Origin: Clostridium fessum
Lineage (GTDB): Bacteria; Bacillota; Clostridia; Lachnospirales; Lachnospiraceae
Direction: 5' to 3'
Assembly: GCF_003024715.1 (NCBI RefSeq)
Contig: NZ_PYLO01000006.1
Coordinates: 62,001-126,000, forward strand
DNA length: 64,000 nt
Below are positions 16,483-26,040 of this stretch, piece after piece (position 1 is the first letter of the stretch; every line of letters begins with the position of its first letter). The position numbers and the translations under genes are program-made. The notes under the pieces were generated by a model. That model saw only the letters and a list, made by a program, of their open reading frames with translations. It was not told where the DNA came from and did no database searches.

Positions 16483-16579
16483 ACGAATCATCCTCCGTAT
16501 TACAAGTTATATCAATGGTGCCGCCATCCAGCCCTCTCACAGGCGGACAGCCACATCCGTTCGTCTCTCACAAGGAATT

Positions 16580-18055
16580 TTACTTCCGAATCGCGATATT
16601 TGCAAATTCTACTTTCGCGTCCTGCGCCAGCAGACCGAGCTCGTACTCCGGTTTCCGGAAAATACGATAGGTAAACGCCACCTGCTCGCCCACGAACACC
16701 TCAACCATATCATGATCGACCGAAATCTTTACATCAATTGCCTGTCCATCTTTAATCTCAAAGGTCTTCTCAGCCACCCGAACGCCATCCGGTCCCGGTT
16801 CGGTTGCCTTCGGAACTGCCTGACAGGACTGCTCCCAGAACGGGTCAACTCCCATCGGCAGGGACAGAAGGGATACTCGCTGCATCGCCACATCAAACTC
16901 TAAGAACAGGCAGCCGCTTGCCTCCCAGTCGGATTTCAACAGGATTCCGAAGGAATCATTCGCTTCTTTCGGGATCACCGTGCCGGTAAACAGGAACTTT
17001 TCTTCCGGCTGCTCCAGGAAACCATACGAGGTTGTCCCGCATCCATCCAGCTCAACCGTTGTATCTCCATACAGCTTGTATTCTCCCATGACCGGAAGGT
17101 ATTTCCAGTCAACTTTCTCTTTAAAGCAGTTTACATATTCTTCCGGAAGCTTCACGTCCAGCTGTCCGTCTGCCGTTGCAACGACCTCATGCGGAATACA
17201 GAACGTGCCGCCCCAGTACCACTCGCCGCGATCGCTGTTTTCTGCACGGTCATGCGCCCAGGCAAAGTAGAAACGGCGCCCGTTGTCATCCTGCATGGAT
17301 TTAGCTGCATAGAAGCGGCGTCCGCCGATGCCGTCTTTCTTCGGCTTTTTCCACGGTCCAAACGGAGATTTGGAAGTGCGGTAAATCGTGTTGACAAACT
17401 CGGAAAAGCGGGAATAGGAAAGATACCAGGTATCGCCTATCTTGTACATCTCGCTGCATTCCGGACAATTCGTATTGCCTGCCGAATACAACGGACCATA
17501 ATACTCCCAGTTTACCAGATCTTTCGAGCGGTACAGGACGATACAGCCGCGTCTTGTCACCGGCATATCCAGCCGTCTCGCCGAGATCAGAATCCAGTAG
17601 TATTTATCTTCCTCATTATAAAATACATACGGATCACGCCAGTCCAGCTTTTCATATAACTCTATCATCGGCGTGATAACCGGGTTTGCCGCGTCCTTCG
17701 TCCAGGTGATACCATCCTCGCTCGTCGCATGGCAGATCGTCTGCTGATATTCTGCCGTCAGGCAGTAACCCGTATAGAATGCGTGATATTTTCCTTCGCC
17801 GTAGATAACCGATCCCGTCCACACGCCGGACGCATCCGGCTCATCGCCCTCGCCCGGATACAGTGCTGTCGGCAGCTCCTCCCAGTGCACCAGATCCTCC
17901 GAAACAGAGTGGCTCCATGTAGTACGCAGTCTCGCCGGATATACCGTGGTTCCTGGCGGGGATGTCAGTGAAAAAATATGATATTTACCTTCATGATAAA
18001 ACGGAATCGCGTCACCGGTCGAATCCGCAAATGACATTTTTCTGAAAAAGTCCAT
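16580..18055 (-). CDS. Glycoside hydrolase family 32 beta-fructosidase
   Basis: Predicted hydrolase of fructosyl linkages in sucrose, fructo-oligosaccharides or levan; 491 residues with a five-bladed propeller followed by a beta-sandwich (from about 345). The usual WMNDPNG nucleophile motif is replaced by STGDAIPFYHEGKYH, with Asp15 as likely nucleophile. WRDP (Asp141) and CPECSEMY (Glu199) match the transition-state stabiliser and acid/base. No signal peptide is seen, so it acts inside the cell on imported oligosaccharide. It is 36 bp after the permease gene. A related GH43/GH68-type specificity cannot be excluded, but the EC and RDP motifs favour GH32. Confidence 0.88.
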   Translation of the reverse strand: MDFFRKMSFADSTGDAIPFYHEGKYHIFSLTSPPGTTVYPARLRTTWSHSVSEDLVHWEELPTALYPGEGDEPDASGVWTGSVIYGEGKYHAFYTGYCLTAEYQQTICHATSEDGITWTKDAANPVITPMIELYEKLDWRDPYVFYNEEDKYYWILISARRLDMPVTRRGCIVLYRSKDLVNWEYYGPLYSAGNTNCPECSEMYKIGDTWYLSYSRFSEFVNTIYRTSKSPFGPWKKPKKDGIGGRRFYAAKSMQDDNGRRFYFAWAHDRAENSDRGEWYWGGTFCIPHEVVATADGQLDVKLPEEYVNCFKEKVDWKYLPVMGEYKLYGDTTVELDGCGTTSYGFLEQPEEKFLFTGTVIPKEANDSFGILLKSDWEASGCLFLEFDVAMQRVSLLSLPMGVDPFWEQSCQAVPKATEPGPDGVRVAEKTFEIKDGQAIDVKISVDHDMVEVFVGEQVAFTYRIFRKPEYELGLLAQDAKVEFANIAIRK

Positions 18056-18091
18056 TCTTCTCTCCTTGCCTTTCTAAATGTGCTCTTGGAA

Positions 18092-19078
18092 TCATTTCTT
18101 TTTTCTGAGGAGTGCCAGATTGCCCTTCTGGGAATCCAGTACAACCGCGCAGGCAATGATCAGACCCTTTACAATCAGCTGCCAGTAGGAGCTGACACCG
18201 ATCAGATTCAGACCATTGGAAATAATACCGATTACCATCGCACCAAATACTGTGCCGCTGATACGTCCGCGTCCGCCTGCCATCGAGGTTCCGCCGAGGA
18301 CACAGGCTGCGATCGCATCCATCTCATAGCCACTTCCGACGGACGGCTGTCCGGAATACATTCTCGATGCCAGAACCAGACCTGCAAACGCCGCCAGGGC
18401 GCCCGACAATGTAAACACGATGATCTCGACTTTCTTGATCGGAACACCAGAGAGACGCGCCGCCTCACGGTTTCCGCCGATTGCATAGACATAGGTACCA
18501 AATTTTGTTTTAGAAAGCAGAAAACTAAATACGATAATTAAAATAACCATATAGACAACCGGCAGCGGAATAATGTTAAACAGATAACCCGTTCCGATTG
18601 CAATGAAAAACTTATCCGTAATACGGGTGGACTGTCCGCCCGAATATACATACGCGATACCGTTGCAGACATTCATCATTGCCATCGTAATGATAAATGC
18701 CGGAACACGGAATTTCGATACAACCATACCATCAATCAGACCAGCCACAACACCGATGATGATGCCAGCCGCAATCGCCACGCCAATCGGAAGTCCCTGA
18801 TTAACTACAAATCCTACGGTCAGAGTTCCGCTCATCGCTACGATCGCGCCAACTGCCAGATCGATGTGTCCGAGAATAATAATCAACGTCATTCCCAGTG
18901 CAATGTATGTATTAATGGAAATCTGTCTGAGCACTGAAATGATATTGCTCGGTGTCAAAAATTTATCGGTTGCCAGTGCGACTACCACACATAAGATAAC
19001 CAGCACTCCAATAATTCCTGTATTTCCGGTAAATACCGAGAGTACCGAATTGCCTGCTGTACTTTTCTTTCCGTTCAT
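18092..19078 (-). CDS. Sugar ABC transporter permease, RbsC/FrcC type
   Basis: Membrane subunit of a CUT2 sugar importer, 328 residues with about ten hydrophobic segments and the family stretch GTSMAGGRGRISGTVFGA near residue 265. It starts at 19078, one base into the stop codon of the ATPase gene (TGATG), so translation is coupled; the longer frame inside the ATPase gene is not used. The context with GH32 and fructokinase points to fructose or short fructans as cargo. Confidence 0.92.
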   Translation of the reverse strand: MNGKKSTAGNSVLSVFTGNTGIIGVLVILCVVVALATDKFLTPSNIISVLRQISINTYIALGMTLIIILGHIDLAVGAIVAMSGTLTVGFVVNQGLPIGVAIAAGIIIGVVAGLIDGMVVSKFRVPAFIITMAMMNVCNGIAYVYSGGQSTRITDKFFIAIGTGYLFNIIPLPVVYMVILIIVFSFLLSKTKFGTYVYAIGGNREAARLSGVPIKKVEIIVFTLSGALAAFAGLVLASRMYSGQPSVGSGYEMDAIAACVLGGTSMAGGRGRISGTVFGAMVIGIISNGLNLIGVSSYWQLIVKGLIIACAVVLDSQKGNLALLRKKK

Positions 19079-20586
19079 CACTCTTCGCCTCCTGCTGCAT
19101 ACTGCATGATTCTCTCCTGATCCAGTTCTTCTCTTCCGAGCATTCCCGTCATTTTTCCCGCCTTGATGACACATACGTTATCGCACATATTGATGATCTC
19201 CGGCAGCTCGCTGGATACCATGATAACGGCGATACCCGCCTTCGCCAGCTCATTAATAACGGAATAAATCTCAAACTTCGCATTGACATCGACGCCTCTC
19301 GTCGGCTCGTCCAGAATCAGGACATCCGGCTTGATTGCCAGCCATTTTCCAAGGACAATCTTCTGCTGGTTTCCGCCGGAAAGACTTCCCGCTTCCACCA
19401 GTTCCACCCGGTCTGCCACTGCTTTGATATGAAGCTTTTCTTTATAATAATCAATCACTTCCTGACATTTCCGGTCGCTGATGGCAATTCCGTTAATATA
19501 AGAGTCAATCGATGCCAGCGTGAGGTTAAAACCGACCGTATTGCCAAGGACAAGTCCCTGTTTTTTCCGATCCTCCGGCACCAGTCCGATGCCCGCCTTG
19601 ATTGCCTGGATCGGTGTCGTGAAGCGGACTTCCTTTCCATTTAAAAGAATGGTTCCGCTCTGGTATTTTCTGGCTCCAAAGATACATTCCATGATCTCGC
19701 TTCGTCCGGCTCCGACCAGACCCGCAAATCCCAGGATCTCTCCCTTTCTTACCCGGAAGCTGATATCTGAGAACACACCCTCACAGGTTAAATTCTTCAC
19801 TTCCAACGCCGTTTCTGCATGTCCCAGATCGTTGTAATCTCTGGCATAGAAGCTCTCTAACTCCCGTCCTACCATCATGGCTACCAGCTCGTTCGCATTC
19901 GTCTCCGATGTTTTTTTCGTTCCCACATAGGCGCCATCGCGGATGATGGTAACCCGATCCGAGATCCGGAACAGTTCTTCCATACGGTGGGAAATATATA
20001 TAATGCTTACCTGTTTTGCTTTTAATCTCTCAATGATTCCAAATAACTGTTCTACCTCGTCATTGGAAAGGGAGGACGTCGGCTCGTCCATGACGATGAT
20101 CCGTCCGTCGAAGGATACCGCCTTTACAATCTCAACCATCTGCTGCTGGGCGATCGTCAAAGATTCTACCAGCGTATCCGGGTGGATATTGACCCCGAGG
20201 TTTGCCAGCATCTCGCCTGCCCGGCGGTTCGTCTCCCGCATATCCACGGTGCCGAATTTCGTCTTGATTTCCCGTCCCAGGAACAGGTTCTGCGCGACCG
20301 TCAGATACGGAACCAGGACGATCTCCTGATGTATGATTCCGATTCCTTTCTCCTGGGCGTCCGAAACACCATTTATCTCAACTTCCTGACCATTAATCTT
20401 GATTGTTCCGCTGTCCGGTTTATAAATTCCTCCAAGGACCTTGATAAGCGTTGATTTACCCGCTCCATTTTCTCCCAGAAGCGCATGAACCTCGCCCATT
20501 TCCAGGGAAAAATTGATCCCTGACAATGCATAGATCCCGGAAAAACTTTTCTTGATATCTATCATTTCCAGAATTGTTTTTCCCAT
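19078..20586 (-). CDS. Sugar ABC transporter ATP-binding protein, RbsA/FrcA type
   Basis: Energises the CUT2 importer; 502 residues with two nucleotide-binding domains. The first has an intact Walker A, LLGENGAGKSTLIK (near 38), the switch region QQQMVEIVKA and VMDEPTSSL. The second has the degenerate GLVGAGRSEIME and an SGGNQQK signature followed by LILDEPTRGVDV, as usual for RbsA. GGAGG precedes the ATG. It follows the binding protein gene after a 99-bp gap that contains a hairpin. Confidence 0.94.
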   Translation of the reverse strand: MGKTILEMIDIKKSFSGIYALSGINFSLEMGEVHALLGENGAGKSTLIKVLGGIYKPDSGTIKINGQEVEINGVSDAQEKGIGIIHQEIVLVPYLTVAQNLFLGREIKTKFGTVDMRETNRRAGEMLANLGVNIHPDTLVESLTIAQQQMVEIVKAVSFDGRIIVMDEPTSSLSNDEVEQLFGIIERLKAKQVSIIYISHRMEELFRISDRVTIIRDGAYVGTKKTSETNANELVAMMVGRELESFYARDYNDLGHAETALEVKNLTCEGVFSDISFRVRKGEILGFAGLVGAGRSEIMECIFGARKYQSGTILLNGKEVRFTTPIQAIKAGIGLVPEDRKKQGLVLGNTVGFNLTLASIDSYINGIAISDRKCQEVIDYYKEKLHIKAVADRVELVEAGSLSGGNQQKIVLGKWLAIKPDVLILDEPTRGVDVNAKFEIYSVINELAKAGIAVIMVSSELPEIINMCDNVCVIKAGKMTGMLGREELDQERIMQYAAGGEE

Positions 20587-20605
20587 AGAACCCTCCGTTT
20601 TTTAG

Positions 20606-20636
20606 AAATGCGGCAATGAACCCCATCGCCGCATTT
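20606..20636 (-). other. Intercistronic hairpin between binding protein and ATPase genes
   Basis: AAATGCGGC and GCCGCATTT are perfectly complementary with a 13-nt loop. No T-run follows on the minus strand. Such hairpins often stabilise the upstream mRNA, giving more binding protein than ATPase. Confidence 0.55.
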
Positions 20637-20685
20637 TCCATGTTTTATTTTATTTCACGTAACTGTTAAGCTTTCTCGCAGTTCA

Positions 20686-21714
20686 TTACTGCCAGTCGTT
20701 CAGAGTCTTCTCTGCCTCTTCTTTCTCTACCAGATGAGAATCCAGATATACTTTCTTCTCATCGATTGCGGTATCGCCGCCTACATATTTCTCAGCTGCG
20801 TCAAATGCATATTCTGCAATCTGAAGCGGAACCTGGCATGCAACTGCGGTGAACTCACCGTCTAAGAGTGCCTGTTTTCCATCCGGGGATGCATCGATAC
20901 TATATACACCGATCTCGCCGGTCTTGTTTGCTGCCTTGATAGCTGCTGCTGCACCCAGGGCAGACGGGTCATTGATACAGAAGAATGCTTCCAGATCCGG
21001 GTTTGCTGTGATGATATCCTCAGCCAGTCCCATCGACTGATCCAGCGCTGCACCGCCATCCTGCTGTGCTACAATCTCAAATTTATCTTTCTGATCGCCA
21101 AGGCCCTCAAGGAAACCATTGACACGATCCACGCAGCTTTCATTGGACGGGAAATCCAGAACTGCAATCTTTGCGCCATCCGGATAATCTTTCGTCATCT
21201 GCTCGCCCACTAACTGGCCTGCCATATATGCGTTGGTTCCAACGAACTGTGTCACGAACTGTTCGATATCATCATCGATGACCGCGGTATCTACGTTGAA
21301 AATCGGAATACCCGCATCTGCAATCTCAGCCAGTCCGGAGGTAATACCTGCGGAGTCAACCGGGATAACAAACACTGCATCGTAACCGCTGTTTGCACAG
21401 TCAGATAACTGGCTGAGCTGCTTGTTTAAATCATAATCCGGATCCAGGCAGGTATAGGAAATGCCGTTTTCCTTGCACAGCTCGCTGAGCTTTGCATCAA
21501 TGGAACTCTGGAAAGTATTGTTTAAAGTATTCGTACAGAATGCAAACGATAAATCGCTGGTCTTTGCCTCAGCCCCCTGCGTATCTGCCGCTGCCTCAGA
21601 AGCATCGGCTGCCGCTGTTGTATCGGTACTGCTGGAAGAGCCGCATCCTGCCAGCATTGCTGCCATCATGCAAACTGAAAGACCTGCTGCTGTAAATCTA
21701 AGACTTTTTTTCAT
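20686..21714 (-). CDS. Sugar-binding lipoprotein of ABC transporter, RbsB type
   Basis: Extracytoplasmic receptor of the CUT2 importer, 342 residues. A lipoprotein signal ends in LAGC with Cys24, followed by a Ser/Thr/Ala-rich tether. The mature part is a type 1 periplasmic-binding fold: FAFCTNTLNNTFQ opening, a YDAVFVIPVDS hinge segment and a YSIDASPDGKQALLDGEF closing region. AGGAGG precedes the ATG. It is the first gene of the operon. A promoter and a palindrome lie upstream, and the divergent LacI-type gene probably controls it. Confidence 0.93.
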   Translation of the reverse strand: MKKSLRFTAAGLSVCMMAAMLAGCGSSSSTDTTAAADASEAAADTQGAEAKTSDLSFAFCTNTLNNTFQSSIDAKLSELCKENGISYTCLDPDYDLNKQLSQLSDCANSGYDAVFVIPVDSAGITSGLAEIADAGIPIFNVDTAVIDDDIEQFVTQFVGTNAYMAGQLVGEQMTKDYPDGAKIAVLDFPSNESCVDRVNGFLEGLGDQKDKFEIVAQQDGGAALDQSMGLAEDIITANPDLEAFFCINDPSALGAAAAIKAANKTGEIGVYSIDASPDGKQALLDGEFTAVACQVPLQIAEYAFDAAEKYVGGDTAIDEKKVYLDSHLVEKEEAEKTLNDWQ

Positions 21715-21778
21715 AAATCTGATCCTCCTCTTACTTCATCACTGTTTAGTGCATTTCAAACGGATTGTTATAGTTTTC

Positions 21779-21794
21779 TTTTTTACGTAAAAAA
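21779..21794. promoter_or_regulatory. Palindromic operator candidate 1
   Basis: TTTTTTACGTAAAAAA, a perfect 16-bp palindrome in the 5' leader of the transporter operon, about 40 bp after its -10. A repressor bound here would block elongation or initiation. The central CG with A/T arms is LacI-family-like. Confidence 0.65.
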
Positions 21795-21832
21795 TTTTCT
21801 CTCTGGAAGGAGTCTCCCTGTCTGATATCTAG

Positions 21833-21862
21833 ATATTACTCTATTCCATGCCCTTTCGTCAA
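21833..21862 (-). promoter_or_regulatory. Promoter of the fructan transporter operon
   Basis: TTGACG (21857-21862), 18 bp, TAATAT (21833-21838) on the minus strand, giving a leader of about 110 nt. Confidence 0.55.
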
Positions 21863-21946
21863 TACTCTTGTGGCATATTGCACTAATTTCAGCGATATAT
21901 TCATCCTGTTTTATTGATATTTATGCACTTCTACCGCTCTTTCTAA

Positions 21947-21960
21947 TTTTTTACGTAAAT
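21947..21960. promoter_or_regulatory. Palindromic operator candidate 2
   Basis: TTTTTTACGTAAAT, sharing TTTACGTAAA with the first site, about 37 bp upstream of the -10 of the LacI-type gene. Confidence 0.6.
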
Positions 21961-21996
21961 TATATTTACCTTATCGTTTTGCTCCTATTTTTGTGC

Positions 21997-22002
21997 TATA
22001 AT
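21997..22002 (+). promoter_or_regulatory. -10 element of the LacI-type gene
   Basis: A perfect TATAAT about 90 bp before the start codon. The -35 at 17 bp is poor, suggesting a weak or activated promoter. Confidence 0.4.
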
Positions 22003-22091
22003 CAAAAAACAGAAACACAAAACTGCGGCAAATTCAAATCCAGCCGCGCAGGAACAGCCGGACTAAATCCGTACCAGAAAGGGGGAGTTTT

Positions 22092-24089
22092 ATGACCATC
22101 AAAGAAATCGCCGCAAAGGCAGGCGTCTCCATCGCCACCGTTTCCCATGTTATCAACCATACGCGCTATGTCAGCCCGGAACTGGTGGATAAAATCGAAG
22201 CTATTATTGAAGAAAGTGGATATTCTGAAAAAATCAAAAAAAAGGTGCGTAAAATCCGCAGCGGACGCAGTTCACAGATTGTCGCTGTCTTTCCAAATAT
22301 CAAGAGCGCGCTCTACTGCGATCTGTGCAATCAGCTGCAATCCTACGCGACCAGCCAAGGCTATCAGTTTTACACCGCCGTCACCAACGACAGCCCGGAA
22401 GAGGAGAAAAGCATCCTGCAAAACTTAATCTCCAGTGCCAAGACCATCGGCATCTTTCTCTCCCCAGTAAGCAGTAATCCGGCTGCCTATTCATTTCTCT
22501 ATGAATCCGGTATCCCGTTTGTCTGTGTCGAACGATTCATCGATGACGATGTCACACCGCGGATCCTTTTTGATTACACCAAAGCATTTCACTCCGCTAC
22601 TTCCTATTTTTTTGAGAGCGGACACGAAAATGTGCTGTTTCTGGTAGAAAAAACAGACAGCCTCGCCAAACAGGACAAGATTGCCGGATATGAGCGGGCG
22701 CTTCTCTCCTCCAACCATACCCTGAGCAGTTCCTGCATCGCGGAGATCAATCTGTATCAGTCCAGTGATACCATCAGCCTGAATATTCAGAAAAGCATCA
22801 CCCGGTATCTCCCCACCGCTATCATCGCCGGTGGAAACCGGCTGACTATGTTTCTTCTCAAGGCGCTGCGGGAGCTGGGAAAAGACTGTCCGCGCGATAT
22901 TTCCATCATCGGATTTGACGATATGCTCTGGTGCGAGCTGACCGCCCCACCGCTATCCTGCATCCACCGGGACATCGACCAGATGGCAGAACTCGCCTCG
23001 CAGGCACTCTTTGACGAGATCAACCACCTCTCCGGCGCGCCTTTGACCCGCTATGCAGATGTAGAGCTGATTTTGCGTGATTCCACCCGGATCATCGACA
23101 ACGGTCCGCTCGGTGAACACGCCGTCTCCCCGGACAGCATCCGCCTCTCCAAGGAGGAAAAACAGCTTTTGCGAACTGGAAATTACCGCGTCGCCATCTC
23201 CTTCCACTACACTGGAACCGCCTGGGCTGCCCTGCATCAGAAAGGCATCCGGGATGAACTGGAACAGTACGGAATCGATATTATTTCCACCATGGACGCC
23301 CATTTTGATCCTGCCCTCCAGAATATGCAGCTCGAAAGCATCAAAATGCAGCACCCAGACGCCGTCATCGCCATCCCCACCGACGATGTCCAGACGGGTC
23401 CGGCATTTCAGGAATTGTCCAAAATGACGCGGCTGGTCTTTTTAAGCAATGTCCCGCAGAATTTCAGCCGGAACAATTACGTCTCCTGTATCTCCGTCAA
23501 TGAGCGGGAAAATGGCACCAATACAGGGCGCATGATCGGTGAATATCTGAAAGAAAAACCGCACGCCAAAGTCGGCTTCATCATCCACGGTGCCATGTTT
23601 TATGGCACTACCGAGCGTGATAACTGTGCCGAAAAAATATTAAGGGAATCCTATCCCGACATTGAAATCACTGCCAGAAAGGGATTTATTCAAATTGAAA
23701 ATGCCTACAAGGTATGCTATGAGATGATAAACGAGCACCCGGATATTCAGGCGCTCTATGTGAGCTGGGACCGCCCCGCCCTGCTCGCCATCAAGGCCCT
23801 AAAAGCTTTGAACCGGACAGATATTGCTGTCTTTACCACAGATCTGGATTTTGAGATTGCAGAAGAAATGAATCAAGGATTTGTAAAAGGACTCAGCACC
23901 CAGAGACCATATGACCAGGGAAAAGCGGCCGCTCTTGCAGTCGCCAAATCCCTGGTCAGTGATAACGTTCCTAAATATATTGGAGTGCAGCCCTATGTAG
24001 TTCATGAAAAACAGCTGAAACGTGCCTGGAAGGATATTTTCTTTGAGGCACTGCCGGAGGAGCTGGGGGAGAAGCAGATGGGTCAGTAG
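22092..24089 (+). CDS. LacI-family regulator with two tandem ligand-binding domains
   Basis: Likely controls the divergent fructan operon. The 665-residue protein is about twice the usual LacI length. Residues 1-50 are a classic LacI helix-turn-helix (MTIKEIAAKAGVSIATVSHV, then INHTRYVS). Residues about 62-335 form the normal LacI sensor (FDDMLWCELTAPPLSCI near 275). From about 353 a second type 1 periplasmic-binding domain begins (YRVAISFHYTGTAWAALHQ), closer to RbsB-type receptors, and runs to the end. GGGGGAG precedes the ATG. Two ligands, or one ligand and dimer-contact use of the second domain, are possible. DNA-binding is firm; the ligands are inferred from neighbours. Confidence 0.88.
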   Translation: MTIKEIAAKAGVSIATVSHVINHTRYVSPELVDKIEAIIEESGYSEKIKKKVRKIRSGRSSQIVAVFPNIKSALYCDLCNQLQSYATSQGYQFYTAVTNDSPEEEKSILQNLISSAKTIGIFLSPVSSNPAAYSFLYESGIPFVCVERFIDDDVTPRILFDYTKAFHSATSYFFESGHENVLFLVEKTDSLAKQDKIAGYERALLSSNHTLSSSCIAEINLYQSSDTISLNIQKSITRYLPTAIIAGGNRLTMFLLKALRELGKDCPRDISIIGFDDMLWCELTAPPLSCIHRDIDQMAELASQALFDEINHLSGAPLTRYADVELILRDSTRIIDNGPLGEHAVSPDSIRLSKEEKQLLRTGNYRVAISFHYTGTAWAALHQKGIRDELEQYGIDIISTMDAHFDPALQNMQLESIKMQHPDAVIAIPTDDVQTGPAFQELSKMTRLVFLSNVPQNFSRNNYVSCISVNERENGTNTGRMIGEYLKEKPHAKVGFIIHGAMFYGTTERDNCAEKILRESYPDIEITARKGFIQIENAYKVCYEMINEHPDIQALYVSWDRPALLAIKALKALNRTDIAVFTTDLDFEIAEEMNQGFVKGLSTQRPYDQGKAAALAVAKSLVSDNVPKYIGVQPYVVHEKQLKRAWKDIFFEALPEELGEKQMGQ

Positions 24090-24225
24090 TTATTTTCCAA
24101 ACCTATACACCTCTTCCGGATATGGGCGCATCCCGCTTTCTTTTAAAATCTTGCCAACCACCTCCCCCCATGATATGATAAAGTTATTCGTAACAATTCC
24201 GTATCTTCCGAAAGGAGCATCGTCG

Positions 24226-25899
24226 ATGACACCCTTAAAAATCCCTGTTGGTATTTCTGATTTTAAAAAGCTGCGCGAAAACGGCTATTATTATATTGAC
24301 AAAAGCGGGCTGATCGCTGATCTTCTGACGAATAACTCGGAAGTCACCCTGATTACCCGCCCGCGTCGTTTTGGAAAAACACTGGCGATGAGTATGCTTG
24401 CCAATTTTTTTGATATTCGAAAAAAAAGCCAGAATCTTTTTACCGGACTTCAAATCGAATCTCGTCCAGATCTATGCCAGGCATGGATGAATCAATTTCC
24501 AACGCTCTTTCTGACCTTTAAGGATGTAGACGGACTGGATTATGCTTCTGCCAGGGATATGCTCCGCTCCCAGATTGCCCGTCTCTGCAATGAACACAGC
24601 TATCTGGCAGACAGCCCTTCGGTTAATGAAAATGATCGGAAAGAGTTTATACAGCTTGCCGATATTGTCGATGGAAAACCGACGGATACTATGTTAAAAA
24701 CCAGCATTCTGCTCTTGATGCGTATGATGCAGGCACATTTCCAGAAGCCCGTCATTCTGCTTCTGGATGAATATGATGTACCGCTTGCCAAAGCCAGCGC
24801 AAATGGTTATTATCCCCAGATGCTGGAACTGATGAAATCTCTCATGAGTACAGCACTGAAAGATAACAGTACCCTGCGTTTTGCCACCATTACCGGCTGT
24901 CTGAAAATCGCAAAGGAAAGTATCTTTACAGGAACCAACAACTTTGTTTCTGATACAATCTCATCTTCGTCACTGGATGAATATTTTGGATTTACCCAGG
25001 TCGATATGAAGAAACTTCTTTCAGATGCCGGCATGATTGAACGAGCATCTCAAATCAAAGACTGGTACGACGGTTATCACTTCGGTGCTTCGGATGTCTA
25101 TTGTCCATGGGATGTGATGAATTACCTCCTCGACTGCCAGAAAAAGCCACAGGCTAAACCCATCGGCTACTGGAAGAATACCAGTGATAATGCAATCATC
25201 CGTTCTTTCATCGACTATGCCGGAAGCAATATCACAATGAAACTGGAGACTCTTTTGTCTGGCGGTTATATTCTCCAGCATGTGGAGGAAAATCTGACAT
25301 ATGATTACCTCCATTCCTCCGAAGATAATCTGTGGAGTATCCTGTATCTCACCGGCTACCTGACACAGGCTCGCATCGATAATCTTCCTGATGGTTTAAC
25401 TGCCCTGATGATTCCGAATGCCGAAATCCGGGAAATCTTCGAAAGTACCATTCTAAAATGGTTTAACGACAGCGCCCAAACCTGGAATCGGGAACAATTA
25501 TTTTGTGCTGTATGGCACGGCAACACCGACCTGCTCACACAGGAGATGAATGCCCTGCTGCGTATGACAATCAGCTACCATGATTATAAAGAAGATTTTT
25601 ATCACGCCTTTTTAGCCGGAATTTTTGCCGGAGCCGGATATGTCGTAGAATCAAACCGTGAACACGGTGAAGGACGAAGCGATGTGATTGTATATGATCT
25701 GCACGGTGGACGAATGGCGATTTTTGAGGCGAAATATTCGAAAACATTGAAAAAACTCAGCGATGACTGTGACAATGCCCTGCGCCAGATCGATGAACGC
25801 ATGTATGCAAAAGAATTTGAGGGAAATTATGATGAAATTTTCTGTTATGGAATTTCTTTCTTCAAGAAACGGTGTATGGTAAAGGGGATAGGTAAATAA
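24226..25899 (+). CDS. AAA-ATPase-like protein with C-terminal PD-(D/E)XK nuclease-like domain
   Basis: A 557-residue protein of the abundant AAA-ATPase-like (PF09820-type) plus DUF1703 architecture. It starts with the family signature [20 protein letters not shown], followed by Walker A-like RPRRFGKT (45-52) and Walker B-like [12 protein letters not shown] (176-187). The C-terminus has R484-S-D486 and E501-A-K503, matching the PD-(D/E)XK catalytic core with Asp, Glu and Lys present. ATG 24226 has AAAGGAG 9 bp upstream. Members occur in many scattered copies in gut Bacteroidetes and Clostridia, and their role is unresolved. It has no operon partner here. Confidence 0.85.
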   Translation: MTPLKIPVGISDFKKLRENGYYYIDKSGLIADLLTNNSEVTLITRPRRFGKTLAMSMLANFFDIRKKSQNLFTGLQIESRPDLCQAWMNQFPTLFLTFKDVDGLDYASARDMLRSQIARLCNEHSYLADSPSVNENDRKEFIQLADIVDGKPTDTMLKTSILLLMRMMQAHFQKPVILLLDEYDVPLAKASANGYYPQMLELMKSLMSTALKDNSTLRFATITGCLKIAKESIFTGTNNFVSDTISSSSLDEYFGFTQVDMKKLLSDAGMIERASQIKDWYDGYHFGASDVYCPWDVMNYLLDCQKKPQAKPIGYWKNTSDNAIIRSFIDYAGSNITMKLETLLSGGYILQHVEENLTYDYLHSSEDNLWSILYLTGYLTQARIDNLPDGLTALMIPNAEIREIFESTILKWFNDSAQTWNREQLFCAVWHGNTDLLTQEMNALLRMTISYHDYKEDFYHAFLAGIFAGAGYVVESNREHGEGRSDVIVYDLHGGRMAIFEAKYSKTLKKLSDDCDNALRQIDERMYAKEFEGNYDEIFCYGISFFKKRCMVKGIGK

Positions 25900-25980
25900 T
25901 GCTGGCATCTGTTTTTATACACAAATAGGGCGTCTGTCGCATTTACAAATATGCTGGCCGATAACCCTATTTTATAGCCA

Positions 25981-26019
25981 AAAGGAGCTGCTGCACGGTT
26001 TGTGCAACAGCCCCTTCTT
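25981..26019. terminator. Bidirectional terminator between AAA-ATPase and dehydrogenase genes
   Basis: GCTGCTGCAC and GTGCAACAGC pair with one mismatch and a 5-nt loop, extended by AAGG/CCTT outside. It lies between two convergent genes. Confidence 0.75.
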
Positions 26020-26040
26020 ACATCTTCACTTATTAAATTC

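Larger units (their letters stand above)
21715..22091. other. Divergent control region of the fructan locus
   Basis: These 377 bp hold both promoters and two palindromes with the same TTTACGTAAA core (21779-21794 and 21947-21960), 168 bp apart, one on each side. The arrangement suits binding of the LacI-type regulator at two sites, possibly with looping. No gene is seen. Confidence 0.7.

Noticed and set aside
24022..24225. Upstream extension of the AAA-ATPase frame into the LacI gene end
   Set aside because: The start at 24226 has AAAGGAG and the family N-terminus; the extension overlaps the LacI coding region in another frame.
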